A stretch of 64,000 nucleotides of DNA from Sphingopyxis sp. 113P3. GTDB taxonomy: Bacteria > Pseudomonadota > Alphaproteobacteria > Sphingomonadales > Sphingomonadaceae. A program made the translations under genes and the position numbers. Below the pieces are notes generated by a model that did no database searches, was not told the origin of the DNA, and was given only the letters and a program-made list of their open reading frames with translations. The stretch spans positions 3,691,501 through 3,755,500 of the forward strand of contig NZ_CP009452.1 of the NCBI RefSeq assembly GCF_001278035.1, written 5' to 3'. Shown here piece after piece: positions 9,346 to 18,180 of the stretch; the first letter of the stretch is position 1, and the number at the start of each line of letters is the position of its first letter.

Positions 9346-12201
9346 ATGACTGACAGCGCACCCGCCCAAGAGACGCGAGATTATCGCGACACCGTCTTCC
9401 TGCCCAAGACCGACTTTCCGATGAAGGCCGGACTTCCGCAGAAGGAGCCGGCGATTCTCGCCAAATGGCTCGAGCAGAATCTCGAAGGACAGATCCGCGA
9501 AAGCCGCAAGGACCGCGCGCAGTTCATCCTCCACGACGGCCCGCCCTATGCGAACGGCGACATGCACATCGGCCATGCGCTCAACCACATCCTCAAGGAC
9601 ATGGTCGTCCGCACCCAGACGCTGAAGGGCAAGGACGCACCCTATGTCCCCGGCTGGGACTGCCACGGTCTGCCGATCGAGTGGAAGGTCGAGGAGCAAT
9701 ATCGCAAGAAGAAGCTCAACAAGGACGAAGTGCCGGTGGAGGAATTCCGCGCCGAGTGCCGCGCCTATGCGCAGCACTGGGTCGGCGTCCAGCGCGAGCA
9801 GTTGAAGCGCCTCGGCATCGGTGGCGACTGGGACCATCCCTATCTCACGATGGATTTCGACGCCGAGGCGACGATCGTCCGCGAACTCCTCAAATTCGCC
9901 GAAAGCGGCCAGCTCTACCGCGGCGCAAAGCCCGTGATGTGGTCTCCGGTCGAAAAAACCGCGCTCGCCGAGGCTGAAGTCGAATATGAAGACATCACCT
10001 CAACCCAGATCGACGTCGCGTTCGAAATCGTCGAGAGCCCGATCCCCGAACTGGTCGGCGCGCAGGCCGTCATCTGGACCACGACGCCCTGGACGATCCC
10101 CGTCAACCAGGCTTTGGCCTATGGGCCCGACGTTCTCTACGGTCTCTATGAGCATCGGGACGGGCGAAAATATCTGCTGTCGGCCGAATTGAAGAGCGAG
10201 GTGAGCGGCCGCTGGCTCGAAGATGCAGGTGAAATCGCCAGCTGGTACGGCCGCGACCTTGCGGGCACCATCGCTCGCCACCCGATGCACGCGCTCGGCG
10301 GTTTCTTCGCGCGTCCGCGCCCGTTCCTCGCGGGCGATTTCGTGACCACCGACAGCGGCACGGGTCTTGTCCATATGTCGCCCGACCATGGCGAAGATGA
10401 CTTCGACCTTTGCAAGGCGAACGGGCTCGATCCCGTGTTCGCGGTCGAGGGCGACGGCAAATATCGCGCCGACTGGGAGTGGCTCGGCGGACAGGGCAGC
10501 GTGATCAACCCGAAATTCAATGCCCCCGATGGCCCGATCTGCAGTGACCTGCGCGAGACCGGTGCGCTCCTCGCGGCGTCGGCGGACTACAGGCACAGCT
10601 ATCCGCACAGCTGGCGTTCCAAGGCCAAGGTCATCTATCGCTGCACACCGCAATGGTTCGTGCCGATGGACAAGCGTGTCGACCACGACACACCGCGCTG
10701 CGCTGCCGAGGCGGAAATCCGGGCCCATCAGGGCGATGGCGAGACGCTGCGCGAAACGGCGATGCGCGCGATCGCCGATACGCGCTTCGTGCCCGCCAAG
10801 GGGCGCAACCGCATCGGCTCGATGGTCGAAACGCGTCCCGACTGGGTCTTGAGCCGCCAGCGCGCCTGGGGCGTGCCGATCACCCTGTTCGTCAACCGCA
10901 AGACGGGCCAGTATCTGAATGATCCCGCGGTCAATGACCGCATTGTGGCCGCGATCCGCGCGGGCGGGGTCGACGCATGGAACGACGCACGCGCGCAGGA
11001 GTATCTCGGCGAATCATATGTTGCGGCCGACTTTGAGCGCATCACCGACATTCTCGACGTCTGGTTCGATTCAGGTTCGACCCACGCGTTCGTGCTCGAA
11101 AGCGGCAAATGGCCCGCGCTCGTCCGCCGCGATGGTTCGACGCACCCTGCCGACCTCTATCTTGAAGGGTCGGACCAGCATCGCGGCTGGTTCCAGTCGT
11201 CGCTGCTCGAAAGCTGCGGCACGCGCGGCCGTGCGCCCTACAAGGCGGTGCTGACCCATGGCTTCACCATGGACGCCAAGGGCATGAAAATGTCGAAGTC
11301 GCTCGGCAATACGATCAGCCCGATCGACCTGATGCGCGACTATGGCGCCGATATCCTCCGCCTGTGGGCGCTTTCGGTCGATTTCACCGAAGACCACCGC
11401 ATCGGCAAGGAAATCCTCGCAGGCGTCGCCGACCAGTACAGGAAACTCAGGAACACGTTCCGCTACCTTCTGGGTGCGCTCGACGGCTTTGCCGAGGCCG
11501 AGCGCGTCACCGACGTCGCCGCGATGCCCGAGCTTGAGCGCTACATGCTCGCACTTCTCGCCGATCTCGACGCGAAACTGGCGCAGGCGGCCGATGATTT
11601 CGACTTCAACGCCTACACGCGTCTCCTCGCCGATTTCTGCAACGAGGATCTGTCCGCCTTCTATTTCGACATCCGCAAGGACCGTCTCTACTGCGACGTC
11701 AACCCCGCGACGGGCGCGCAAACCTTGGAGCGCGCAGCCTATCGGACCGTCCTCGACATCCTCTTCCATGCCCTCGTTCGCTATGCAGCACCGGTGCTGG
11801 TCTTCACCAGCGAAGAGGTATGGGGTACGCGCTACCCGGACGCGGGCAGCGTCCATCTTCTCGAATGGCCCGAGCTTCCCGCGCTCGCCGGCGCAACTGG
11901 GGCCTTGATCGAAAAGTGGACCCAGGTGCGCAGCGTCCGCGCCCTCGTGACGGAGCGGATCGAACCGCTCCGCCGCGAGAAAATCATCCGCTCCAGCCTC
12001 GAAGCCGAAGTCTGGCTGCCCGAAGATGCCGGCGACGTCGACCTTGAAGAGGTGTTCATCACCTCGACCGTCCACAAGGGCGACTGGGACGTGCAGCGCA
12101 CCGGAAATCACAAATGCGGCCGCTGCTGGCGCCACCTTCCCGAGGTCGAGGGCGACGGTGCCTTGTGCAATCGCTGCGACACGGTATTGGACGGACAATG
12201 A
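9346..12201 (+). CDS. ileS: Isoleucyl-tRNA synthetase
   Basis: The 951-residue class I synthetase has HIGH at residues 74-77, KMSKS at 648-652, the CP1 editing-domain segment VIWTTTPWTIPVNQAL, and the WDCHGLPIEWKVE stretch. The C-terminal zinc motif CGRCWRHLPEV plus CNRC shows the bacterial type with a zinc-binding tail. It charges tRNA-Ile and edits valine. Its stop overlaps lspA by four bases. The 120 bases upstream contain no obvious attenuator or T-box, as expected for a proteobacterium. Confidence 0.98.
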   Translation: MTDSAPAQETRDYRDTVFLPKTDFPMKAGLPQKEPAILAKWLEQNLEGQIRESRKDRAQFILHDGPPYANGDMHIGHALNHILKDMVVRTQTLKGKDAPYVPGWDCHGLPIEWKVEEQYRKKKLNKDEVPVEEFRAECRAYAQHWVGVQREQLKRLGIGGDWDHPYLTMDFDAEATIVRELLKFAESGQLYRGAKPVMWSPVEKTALAEAEVEYEDITSTQIDVAFEIVESPIPELVGAQAVIWTTTPWTIPVNQALAYGPDVLYGLYEHRDGRKYLLSAELKSEVSGRWLEDAGEIASWYGRDLAGTIARHPMHALGGFFARPRPFLAGDFVTTDSGTGLVHMSPDHGEDDFDLCKANGLDPVFAVEGDGKYRADWEWLGGQGSVINPKFNAPDGPICSDLRETGALLAASADYRHSYPHSWRSKAKVIYRCTPQWFVPMDKRVDHDTPRCAAEAEIRAHQGDGETLRETAMRAIADTRFVPAKGRNRIGSMVETRPDWVLSRQRAWGVPITLFVNRKTGQYLNDPAVNDRIVAAIRAGGVDAWNDARAQEYLGESYVAADFERITDILDVWFDSGSTHAFVLESGKWPALVRRDGSTHPADLYLEGSDQHRGWFQSSLLESCGTRGRAPYKAVLTHGFTMDAKGMKMSKSLGNTISPIDLMRDYGADILRLWALSVDFTEDHRIGKEILAGVADQYRKLRNTFRYLLGALDGFAEAERVTDVAAMPELERYMLALLADLDAKLAQAADDFDFNAYTRLLADFCNEDLSAFYFDIRKDRLYCDVNPATGAQTLERAAYRTVLDILFHALVRYAAPVLVFTSEEVWGTRYPDAGSVHLLEWPELPALAGATGALIEKWTQVRSVRALVTERIEPLRREKIIRSSLEAEVWLPEDAGDVDLEEVFITSTVHKGDWDVQRTGNHKCGRCWRHLPEVEGDGALCNRCDTVLDGQ

Positions 12202-12731
12202 CCGGCAAACGCTCCCCGCACCTGCGCTTCGGCCTCATTGTCGCCGTGCTCGCCTTTCTCGCCGACCAGATCAGCAAATGGATCGTGATTGTCCCGCTCT
12301 CGCTCGAGCCCAAGCGCGTGATGGAGCTGCTGCCTTTCTTCAATCTGACCTGGGCGGAAAATTGCGGCATCTCACTGTCGATGTTCTCGCGCTGCGATGA
12401 CACCCAGCGCTGGACCCTCGTCGCGGTGACCGCGCTCGTCGCGATCGCGGTCGCGGTGTGGATGACCCGCGAGAAGGCGCGCGGCGACGTGTTCGCGCTC
12501 GCGCTGATCCTCGGCGGCGCACTCGGCAATATTCTCGACCGCATCCGCCACGGCTTCGTGGTCGACTTCGCCGACCTTCATTTCGGCACCTTCCGTCCCT
12601 TCCTCATTTTCAACGTCGCCGATGCGTGCATCACGATCGGCGTGCTTTTGCTGGTTGCGCGGGCGCTGCTCTTGCGCGAAAAGGCGCCAGCGGCGCCCGC
12701 TTCGCCCAGCGATGCGGCCGCCACCGACTAA
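12198..12731 (+). CDS. lspA: Prolipoprotein signal peptidase (signal peptidase II)
   Basis: The 177-residue inner-membrane protein has four hydrophobic segments. Conserved motifs are AENCGISLSMF (about 53-63), GNILDRIRHGFVVDF with catalytic Asp123, and FNVADACITIG with catalytic Asp142. It cleaves the signal of diacylglyceryl-modified prolipoproteins before the lipobox Cys. The start is the ATG in ATGA overlapping the ileS stop; an in-frame upstream extension to 12114 lies inside ileS and is rejected. ileS-lspA is a common bacterial pairing. The lipoprotein encoded next is a likely substrate. Confidence 0.97.
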   Translation: MTGKRSPHLRFGLIVAVLAFLADQISKWIVIVPLSLEPKRVMELLPFFNLTWAENCGISLSMFSRCDDTQRWTLVAVTALVAIAVAVWMTREKARGDVFALALILGGALGNILDRIRHGFVVDFADLHFGTFRPFLIFNVADACITIGVLLLVARALLLREKAPAAPASPSDAAATD

Positions 12732-12756
12732 CGGGGCGCATCAGGAGAGTTTTTAC

Positions 12757-13176
12757 GTGAACCGGACCACCGCTATCCTATCCGCTGCCCTCGCCGCGAC
12801 GACACTGTCGGCCTGCGGATCGAACAGCCTCTTCAGCCGCGACCGTCCCGACGAATTCGCGGTATCGCGCCAGGCGCCGCTCGTCGTGCCGCCTGACTTC
12901 GCGCTCGTTCCGCCCGCGCCTGGCGCGGCACGCCCTGGCAATGATTCGACGGCCGAGCAGACGCTCCGCGCGCTCTTTGGCGGTGCGTCGCCGCGTAGCG
13001 CGACCGAAACCTCGATCATCGGTGCCGCGGACGGCGGGCGCGCCGCCCCCGGCATCCGCAGCGAGGTGGGCAGCCCCGAAACCCAGGTCGTCGACAAGGG
13101 CCTCGCCACGCGCGACATCATCGCCGCTCCCGAAGGCGATGGCCGCGACGCCTCGGCGGCGATCCCGGGGACCTGA
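12757..13176 (+). CDS. DUF3035 lipoprotein, probable BamF-type subunit
   Basis: Translation most likely begins at GTG 12757, with AGGAG at 12743-12747 and a spacing of nine bases. The longer ATG frame from 12622 would lie in lspA. The 139-residue product has a signal peptide and lipobox LSAC (Cys20), followed by RPDEFAVSRQAPLVVPPDFAL, the core of DUF3035. In alphaproteobacteria this family is described as BamF, an outer-membrane lipoprotein of the beta-barrel assembly complex; that assignment is from family knowledge. The C-terminal two-thirds is rich in Ala, Gly and Pro and looks disordered. It lies 25 bases after lspA, so cotranscription is likely. Confidence 0.75.
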   Translation: MNRTTAILSAALAATTLSACGSNSLFSRDRPDEFAVSRQAPLVVPPDFALVPPAPGAARPGNDSTAEQTLRALFGGASPRSATETSIIGAADGGRAAPGIRSEVGSPETQVVDKGLATRDIIAAPEGDGRDASAAIPGT

Positions 13177-13208
13177 GCGCCGAGCAGAATATCGCGCAGA
13201 GATGCGGA

Positions 13209-13236
13209 AAAGGGCGGCTTCGGCCCCGCTTTTCAT
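13209..13236 (+). terminator. Terminator-like hairpin after the ileS-lspA operon
   Basis: An imperfect stem AAAAGGGCGGC / GCCCCGCTTTT closes on a TTCG tetraloop 33 bases after the BamF-like stop. The 3' arm ends in TTTT. Two mismatches weaken the stem, but its position between convergent units and the stable loop support a terminator. Confidence 0.55.
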
Positions 13237-13329
13237 GGTTCGGGGTTCCCCCCGCAACAGAGCCAAGCAACAGAACATCCCCATTGCGGCTCTATGGCTT
13301 TGTGCGAGGCCTTCTCTTCTGACCGTCCC

Positions 13330-13486
13330 GCGGCAAAGCGCGCGCACTTCTCATCCTCCGCTGGGTCAAACATTCTCCACAATCGGGCGCTCTTCCGATA
13401 GCGAGCGCGCGAAGCTGCGAACCGTCGTCGGGGTGCGGCGTCAAGCGGGGTTTCCCATAGGGCGCCAGCTCGTCCCACCGCAATTT
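13330..13486 (-). pseudogene. Out-of-frame continuation of the small membrane protein gene 13441-13656
   Basis: Reading the minus strand past the region where the small membrane protein loses coherence, a different frame gives [19 protein letters not shown] (coding bases about 13424-13480). Still further on, a third frame gives MFDPAEDEKCARFAAG. The first stretch reads like a genuine protein segment and would naturally follow the [15 protein letters not shown] of the upstream frame. This suggests one ancestral gene broken by at least one frameshift, either real decay or a sequence error. The region also holds small inverted repeats (such as AGAGCC/GGCTCT at about 13260-13292) but no recognisable RNA gene. 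Confidence 0.45.
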
Positions 13487-13656
13487 GCTATCTCCGCCCC
13501 TGCATCCTCAGAAAGCAATGCGACAAATTCCGCGCGCGTCGGGTTCGGGCGCCGCGCTTCGAGCGCCGATGCGTCACGCCTCCACTCTCGGGCGAACCGG
13601 AGCCAGATCAGCGTATAGAGGACAATGCAAGCGGCGGCGAACCACCAACCACTCAC
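13441..13656 (-). CDS. Small single-helix membrane protein coupled to dxs, probably frameshifted
   Basis: The 71-residue frame starts at GTG 13656, overlapping the dxs stop as GTGA. It has an N-terminal transmembrane helix ([19 protein letters not shown]), a basic segment, then [23 protein letters not shown]. After this the frame turns into [14 protein letters not shown] and stops, whereas another frame carries a plausible continuation. It may therefore be the truncated N-terminal part of a longer small protein. I do not recognise a named function. Confidence 0.5.
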   Translation of the reverse strand: MSGWWFAAACIVLYTLIWLRFAREWRRDASALEARRPNPTRAEFVALLSEDAGAEIANCGGTSWRPMGNPA

Positions 13657-15581
13657 GCCCGGGCGCCCGCCTCTTCGACCCCCGTGCTGTTGTGCCGCAG
13701 CGCCTTCAGCACCGTGTCGACGATCTGGGGCGCGTTGAGGCCCGCGGCCGCATATTGCGCCTCGGGCTTGTCCTGGTCCTGGAAGATGTCGGGCAGCCGC
13801 ATCGTGCGCAGTTTCAGCCCTGCATCGATCAGCCCCTCGTCACTCGCCAGCGTCAGGACATGCGCACCGAGCCCACCGATGCTGCCTTCCTCGATGGTCA
13901 CACAAACCTCGTGGTTGGCCAGCGCCTTGCGGATCAGCTCCTCGTCGAGCGGCTTGGCGAAGCGCAGGTCGATCACGCTCGTCGACAGGCCGCGCGCTTC
14001 GAGCGTGTCGGCGGCCTTCAGTGCCTCGGCAAGCCGCGTACCAAGCGACAGGATGGCAACCGTCTTGCCGTGCCGCACCACGCGGCCCTTCCCTATCTCG
14101 AGCTTTTGCGGCACGTCCGGTAGCGGCACGCCAATGCCCCCGCCGCGCGGATAGCGGAAGGCGATCGGCCCGTCGTCATATTCGGCCGCCGTATAGGTCA
14201 TGTGCACAAGCTCGGCCTCGTCGGCGGCCGCCATCACCACCATATTGGGCAGCGTTGCGAGATACGTGATGTCGAAGGAGCCGGCATGCGTCGCCCCGTC
14301 GGCTCCGACCAGGCCCGCACGGTCGATCGCAAAGCGCACGGGGAGATTCTGGATCGCCACATCGTGCACGACCTGATCATAGGCGCGCTGAAGGAAGGTC
14401 GAATAGATCGCCGCGAACGGCCGCATCCCCTGCGCCGCGAGCCCCGCGGCAAACGTCACCGCATGCTGCTCGGCGATCCCGACATCGAATGTCCGCTCAG
14501 GATGCGCCTTTGCAAACTTGTCGACCCCGGTCCCCGAAGGCATCGCCGCGGTGATCGCGACGATCCGCTCATCGGTTTGGGCAAGCTTCGCGAGCGTCTC
14601 GCCGAACACATTCTGATAGGCCGGCGGCCCCGGCGGTGCCTTGGCCTGCTCGCCGGTGATCACATCGAATTTCTGGACGCCGTGATATTTGTCGGCGGCG
14701 GCTTCGGCGGGAGCATAGCCCTTGCCCTTCTTGGTCACCGCATGGATCAGCACCGGGCCGTGTTCGCTGTCGCGCACATTTTCGAGCACCGGGATCAGAT
14801 GATCGAGATTATGCCCGTCAATTGGCCCCACATAATAAAATCCCAGTTCCTCGAACAACGTCCCGCCCATCGCCATGCCGCGCGCGAACTCGTCTGTTCT
14901 GCGCGCCGCCTTGTGCAGGGGTTCGGGGAGTTTTCGCGCAAAGCGCCGCGCGATCTCGCGCAGTTCGAGGAACGGGCGAGACGACACAAGCCGCGCCAGA
15001 TAGGCTGAAAGGCCGCCCACCGGTGGAGCGATTGACATGTCATTGTCATTCAGGATGACGATCAGCCGGTTGCCCGCCTGCTGGGCGTTGTTCATCGCCT
15101 CATAGGCCATGCCCGCCGACATCGACCCGTCGCCAATCACCGCGATCGCCCGGCCGGGTTCGTCCTTCAGCTTGCTTGCGATCGCAAAACCCAGCGCGGC
15201 GCTGATCGAGGTCGACGAATGCGCAGCTCCGAACGGATCATATTCGCTTTCGCTGCGCTTGGTGAAGCCAGAAAGCCCGCCGCCCTGCCGCAACGTGCGA
15301 ATGCGGTCGCGGCGTCCGGTGATGATCTTGTGCGGATAGCATTGGTGCCCGACGTCCCACACGAGCTTGTCGCGCGGCGTGTCGAACACATAATGGATGG
15401 CAACTGTCAGCTCGACGACGCCCAGCCCCGACCCCAGATGCCCCCCGGTCGTGCCGACCGCGCTGATCATCTCGGCGCGCAGCTCGTCGGCGAAGGGGCG
15501 GAGCTGTTCGGGTTTCAGTTTGCGGAGGTCTGCGGGGACATCCACCGTGTCGAGCAGCGGCGTATGCGGAACGTCGGTCAT
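13653..15581 (-). CDS. dxs: 1-deoxy-D-xylulose-5-phosphate synthase
   Basis: The 642-residue protein matches DXS in length and motifs: [31 protein letters not shown], the thiamine diphosphate motif [18 protein letters not shown] to NDND, and [15 protein letters not shown] with the catalytic Glu of the transketolase-like domain. It condenses pyruvate and glyceraldehyde 3-phosphate, the first step of the MEP isoprenoid pathway. ATG 15581 ([13 protein letters not shown]) fits the family; ATG 15593 is possible and the longer frame from 15722 is not. The enzyme needs thiamine diphosphate, for which the riboswitch-controlled thiC lies 4 kb away. xseB, often near dxs, is not here. Confidence 0.96.
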   Translation of the reverse strand: MTDVPHTPLLDTVDVPADLRKLKPEQLRPFADELRAEMISAVGTTGGHLGSGLGVVELTVAIHYVFDTPRDKLVWDVGHQCYPHKIITGRRDRIRTLRQGGGLSGFTKRSESEYDPFGAAHSSTSISAALGFAIASKLKDEPGRAIAVIGDGSMSAGMAYEAMNNAQQAGNRLIVILNDNDMSIAPPVGGLSAYLARLVSSRPFLELREIARRFARKLPEPLHKAARRTDEFARGMAMGGTLFEELGFYYVGPIDGHNLDHLIPVLENVRDSEHGPVLIHAVTKKGKGYAPAEAAADKYHGVQKFDVITGEQAKAPPGPPAYQNVFGETLAKLAQTDERIVAITAAMPSGTGVDKFAKAHPERTFDVGIAEQHAVTFAAGLAAQGMRPFAAIYSTFLQRAYDQVVHDVAIQNLPVRFAIDRAGLVGADGATHAGSFDITYLATLPNMVVMAAADEAELVHMTYTAAEYDDGPIAFRYPRGGGIGVPLPDVPQKLEIGKGRVVRHGKTVAILSLGTRLAEALKAADTLEARGLSTSVIDLRFAKPLDEELIRKALANHEVCVTIEEGSIGGLGAHVLTLASDEGLIDAGLKLRTMRLPDIFQDQDKPEAQYAAAGLNAPQIVDTVLKALRHNSTGVEEAGARA

Positions 15582-15657
15582 CCGCAGCGTCATACCGGTA
15601 ACGGCAGATACTGTCGAACGAAAAGCCTTCCCGGCCACTTCGCTCCAGAGCAGAGGA

Positions 15658-15903
15658 TCAGTCCTCGCCCTCGTCCCGCCCCGTCGCCTCCTCGCCCCGT
15701 TTTGCCGCTTCAACCTGCGCATAAAGCCCGCGCACCATCAGATCGGTAAACACCAGCATGACCCCGACCATACCGACGAGTAATGCCACCGCGGCCACAG
15801 GAAAGGGGCCCAGCGTCAGGATCGCGCCGCGCCGCATCGCGAGCGCCAGCAGCGCAGCGGCGGCCATCAGCGCATAGCCGGCAAGGCGCGGCGTGCGGTT
15901 CAT
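15658..15903 (-). CDS. Small two-helix membrane protein, unknown function
   Basis: From ATG 15903 the frame encodes 81 residues. There are two hydrophobic segments ([19 protein letters not shown] and [22 protein letters not shown]) and an acidic/basic tail [17 protein letters not shown]. It lies 76 bases upstream of dxs on the same strand and may share its transcript. The longer frame to 16011 overlaps the upstream intergenic region and lacks family-like features. I do not recognise a domain. Codon use and helix pattern look coding, but alternatives cannot be excluded. Confidence 0.6.
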   Translation of the reverse strand: MNRTPRLAGYALMAAAALLALAMRRGAILTLGPFPVAAVALLVGMVGVMLVFTDLMVRGLYAQVEAAKRGEEATGRDEGED

Positions 15904-16072
15904 GCGGAACCGAATGCCGTGTCGCGGCATAGAGAGGCGAAGAGTCTGTATTGGTGCACGAAAGCCACGATGGCGGGAAAAGTACGCGCCCGCAAGGCGC
16001 GGCCTTTGCATCGGCCGGACGATCTCTTACACCCCTGTACAAAGGGGCAATAACATAGGACCGCAATTGCCG

Positions 16073-17104
16073 ATGGACACCCCCGTCTCCCACCCCGACC
16101 GCCGCCCCTCGCCTGCTCTTCTCACCGTCCTAGTCTGCGCCGCATCCCTCGCCGCCGCGGCCCCGGCGCATGCGAGGGACGGCGCCCCCGATGCGGATCT
16201 GGCAGCGCCAGACGCCGCTGGAACTGCGCCCGCGCTGGTGCCCGTGATCCCTGCGCCCGCCACCCATTTTCAGGATAGCGAAGTCGATCAGGATATATTG
16301 CTGCCCCCCGCGCGGCCGCAGGATGACGACCCGGACCGCAAATGGTCGCGCGACTATCTCGCCATCGCCGCCGGCGTCGTCACCGCACCGAGCTACATGG
16401 GGTCGGACCAGCGCGTCGTGATTCCGGGATTTTACCTGCGCGGCCGCCTGTCGGGCTTTTCCTTTTCGACCCGGGGCACCAATTTGCAGGTCGATCTGAT
16501 CCGCCAGCGACGCGGCCAGCGCGTCGACTGGAAACTTGGCCCGATCATCAACCTCAGGAGCGACCGTACCGGGCGTATCAAGGACCCGCAGGTGGAGGCG
16601 CTCGGCGAGCGCAAACTGGCGGTAGAGGCAGGCATTTCGGCGGGGGTCACCTATTCGGGCCTGATCACCAGCAAATATGATCAGGTCGGCTTTCGGGTTG
16701 TCGCACTAAAGGATATTTCCGGCCGCCACGGCAGCTGGGTTGCTTCGCCGACGATCGAATATGGCACCCCCATTTCGAAGCGCGCCTATGTCGGCCTGTC
16801 GGCGTCGGTGAACGTCTATGGCAAGGGCTTCGGGGATTATTATTTCGACATTGACCAGGCGGGCAGCGACGCTAGCGGGCTGCCGGTCTATGACGGCGCT
16901 GGTCGCAAGGCGACCGCCGGCAAATATACGATCGGCGCGGCGGGCGCCTATTCGCTTTCGGGTGACCTGCGCAAGGGCCTCGTCCTCATCGGCGGCGTCC
17001 AATATGGGCGCGTGACAAGCCGCTACGCCGCCTCACCGATCGTCCGGATCGCAGGTGACGCCGACCAGTGGATTGGAGGCGCGGGCATCGCCTATCAATT
17101 CTAG
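16073..17104 (+). CDS. MipA/OmpV family outer-membrane protein
   Basis: The 343-residue product, read from ATG 16073, has a signal peptide (PALLTVLVCAASLAAAAPAHA) and a Pro/Asp-rich linker. The beta-barrel region starts at WSRDYLAIAAGVVTAPSYMGSD and continues VIPGFYLRGRLSGFSFSTRGTNLQVDL, typical of MipA/OmpV. Alternating hydrophobic residues continue to the C-terminal WIGGAGIAYQF, ending in Phe as outer-membrane barrels do. MipA scaffolds murein enzymes in E. coli; other members are porin-like. The role here is not determined. The gene is monocistronic; a GGGGCT/AGCCCC hairpin at 17117-17143 follows it. Confidence 0.85.
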   Translation: MDTPVSHPDRRPSPALLTVLVCAASLAAAAPAHARDGAPDADLAAPDAAGTAPALVPVIPAPATHFQDSEVDQDILLPPARPQDDDPDRKWSRDYLAIAAGVVTAPSYMGSDQRVVIPGFYLRGRLSGFSFSTRGTNLQVDLIRQRRGQRVDWKLGPIINLRSDRTGRIKDPQVEALGERKLAVEAGISAGVTYSGLITSKYDQVGFRVVALKDISGRHGSWVASPTIEYGTPISKRAYVGLSASVNVYGKGFGDYYFDIDQAGSDASGLPVYDGAGRKATAGKYTIGAAGAYSLSGDLRKGLVLIGGVQYGRVTSRYAASPIVRIAGDADQWIGGAGIAYQF

Positions 17105-17210
17105 CGAGCGCGTGCGGGGGCTGTACAGCTTTTCGCAAGCCCCAGCGATCAGAAGCTTCTTGCGGCGACCCGCGCAAGCGGGGACAAGCGCGTGCCCGCA
17201 GGAGAGCGCC

Positions 17211-17663
17211 ATGACCGCCAACAACGCCCCGACCTTTGCCTTCATCATGTTCCTGACCGGGGTCGGCATCCCAGTGCTCGCCGCCTTGAACGGCGGGCTC
17301 GGCGCCCGGCTCGGCAGTCCGATGGCGGCCTCCGTCATCCTCTTCGGTCTCGCGCTCACCATCGCGCTCGCGGGCACCGCGGCAACGGAATCGCTCGGCG
17401 CGGTGCGATTGTCAGCTGGCGTTCCGCCGCAATATTATTTCGGCGGGCTGTTCGTCGCTTTCTATGTGATCGCGGTGACCTTCATCGCGCCGCGATTCGG
17501 GGTCGGCAATGCGATCTTCTTCGTCCTCGTCGGCCAGATCGTCAGCGCCGCGGCGATCGACCATTTTGGCCTTTTCGGCTCGCTGCGATACCCGATCGAC
17601 GCAAAGCGCACGGCGGGAATCGCGCTGATGATCGCGGGCGTCTATCTGGCGCGCCGGATCTGA
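17211..17663 (+). CDS. DMT-family transporter, YdcZ/DUF606 type
   Basis: From ATG 17211 (GGAG at 17201-17204) the frame encodes 150 residues with about five hydrophobic helices, the size of a half-length YdcZ/DUF606 protein. Typical features are an N-terminal GVGIPVLAALNGGLGARLGSP and a central PPQYYFGGLFVAFYVIAVTFIAPRFGVGNA followed by GQIVSAAAIDHFGLFG. Members probably act as small-molecule exporters in dimers; substrates are largely unknown. The region upstream (17105-17200) contains two hairpin-forming repeats of the kind common in sphingomonad intergenic DNA. Confidence 0.82.
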   Translation: MTANNAPTFAFIMFLTGVGIPVLAALNGGLGARLGSPMAASVILFGLALTIALAGTAATESLGAVRLSAGVPPQYYFGGLFVAFYVIAVTFIAPRFGVGNAIFFVLVGQIVSAAAIDHFGLFGSLRYPIDAKRTAGIALMIAGVYLARRI

Positions 17664-17690
17664 CGCCTCGGCCGTGGCGGGGCCGGAGCG

Positions 17691-18077
17691 CTAGGCGGCG
17701 TTCTCGCGAGCCGCGAACGCCGCGCGCGCAGCGAGCACCGCCGAAAATTCGCGATCGATCCATCCGAACAGCGGCGCGAGCGCCCGTTGCAGCGAGGCGC
17801 CAAGCGGGGTCAGATAATATTCGACGTGCGGCGGGACCGTCTGGAAATCACGCCGTTCGACCAGCCCGTTCGCTTCCAGCGCGCGCAAGGTCTGGGTCAG
17901 CATCTTCTGGCTGATCCCGCCCACGCGCCGTTTCAGTTCGCCATTGCGATGCGTGCCCTGGCCAACGACGAGCATGATGAGAAGGCTCCAGCGATCACCG
18001 ATCAGATCGAGCATATCGCGCGACGGGCAGTTTTGCGCGAGCGGATCGGGCTTGTCGATGCAGCGGAGAGCAGTCAT
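17691..18077 (-). CDS. HxlR-family winged-helix transcriptional regulator
   Basis: The 128-residue protein has the HxlR layout: N-terminal Cys (Cys6, Cys17), DMLDLIGDRWSLLIMLVVGQGTHRNGELKRRVGGISQKMLTQTLRALEANGLVERR, and a wing ending VEYYLTPLG. HxlR/YodB proteins often sense quinones, aldehydes or redox stress through the N-terminal Cys. It is divergent from a flavodoxin-type NAD(P)H:quinone oxidoreductase gene, a common genomic pairing. A candidate inverted-repeat operator fills the 103-base gap between them. It probably represses both the flavodoxin gene and itself. Confidence 0.9.
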   Translation of the reverse strand: MTALRCIDKPDPLAQNCPSRDMLDLIGDRWSLLIMLVVGQGTHRNGELKRRVGGISQKMLTQTLRALEANGLVERRDFQTVPPHVEYYLTPLGASLQRALAPLFGWIDREFSAVLAARAAFAARENAA

Positions 18078-18080
18078 CTG

Positions 18081-18122
18081 GGTAGTTACCTCAAGGTGCG
18101 TACTTCACTATTGGTTCCTACC
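18081..18122. promoter_or_regulatory. Candidate HxlR operator between the divergent regulator and flavodoxin genes
   Basis: The two arms GGTAGTTACC (18081-18090) and GGTTCCTACC (18113-18122, reverse complement GGTAGGAACC) form an inverted repeat with 22 bases between. The left arm starts four bases upstream of the regulator ATG. Position and symmetry fit a dimeric winged-helix protein controlling both promoters. Confidence 0.45.
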
Positions 18123-18180
18123 CTATCATCTTCCCTCGCGCAAGCCGCCCGGCCCCTCCGGCGGCATCAGGAGGACAGAT

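Noticed and set aside
13177..13440. Possible structured RNA (6S-like or other) between the BamF-like and dxs-side genes
   Set aside because: Several small inverted repeats exist, but no conserved 6S, tmRNA or RNase P motif could be read, and the frameshifted-gene explanation covers most of the region.
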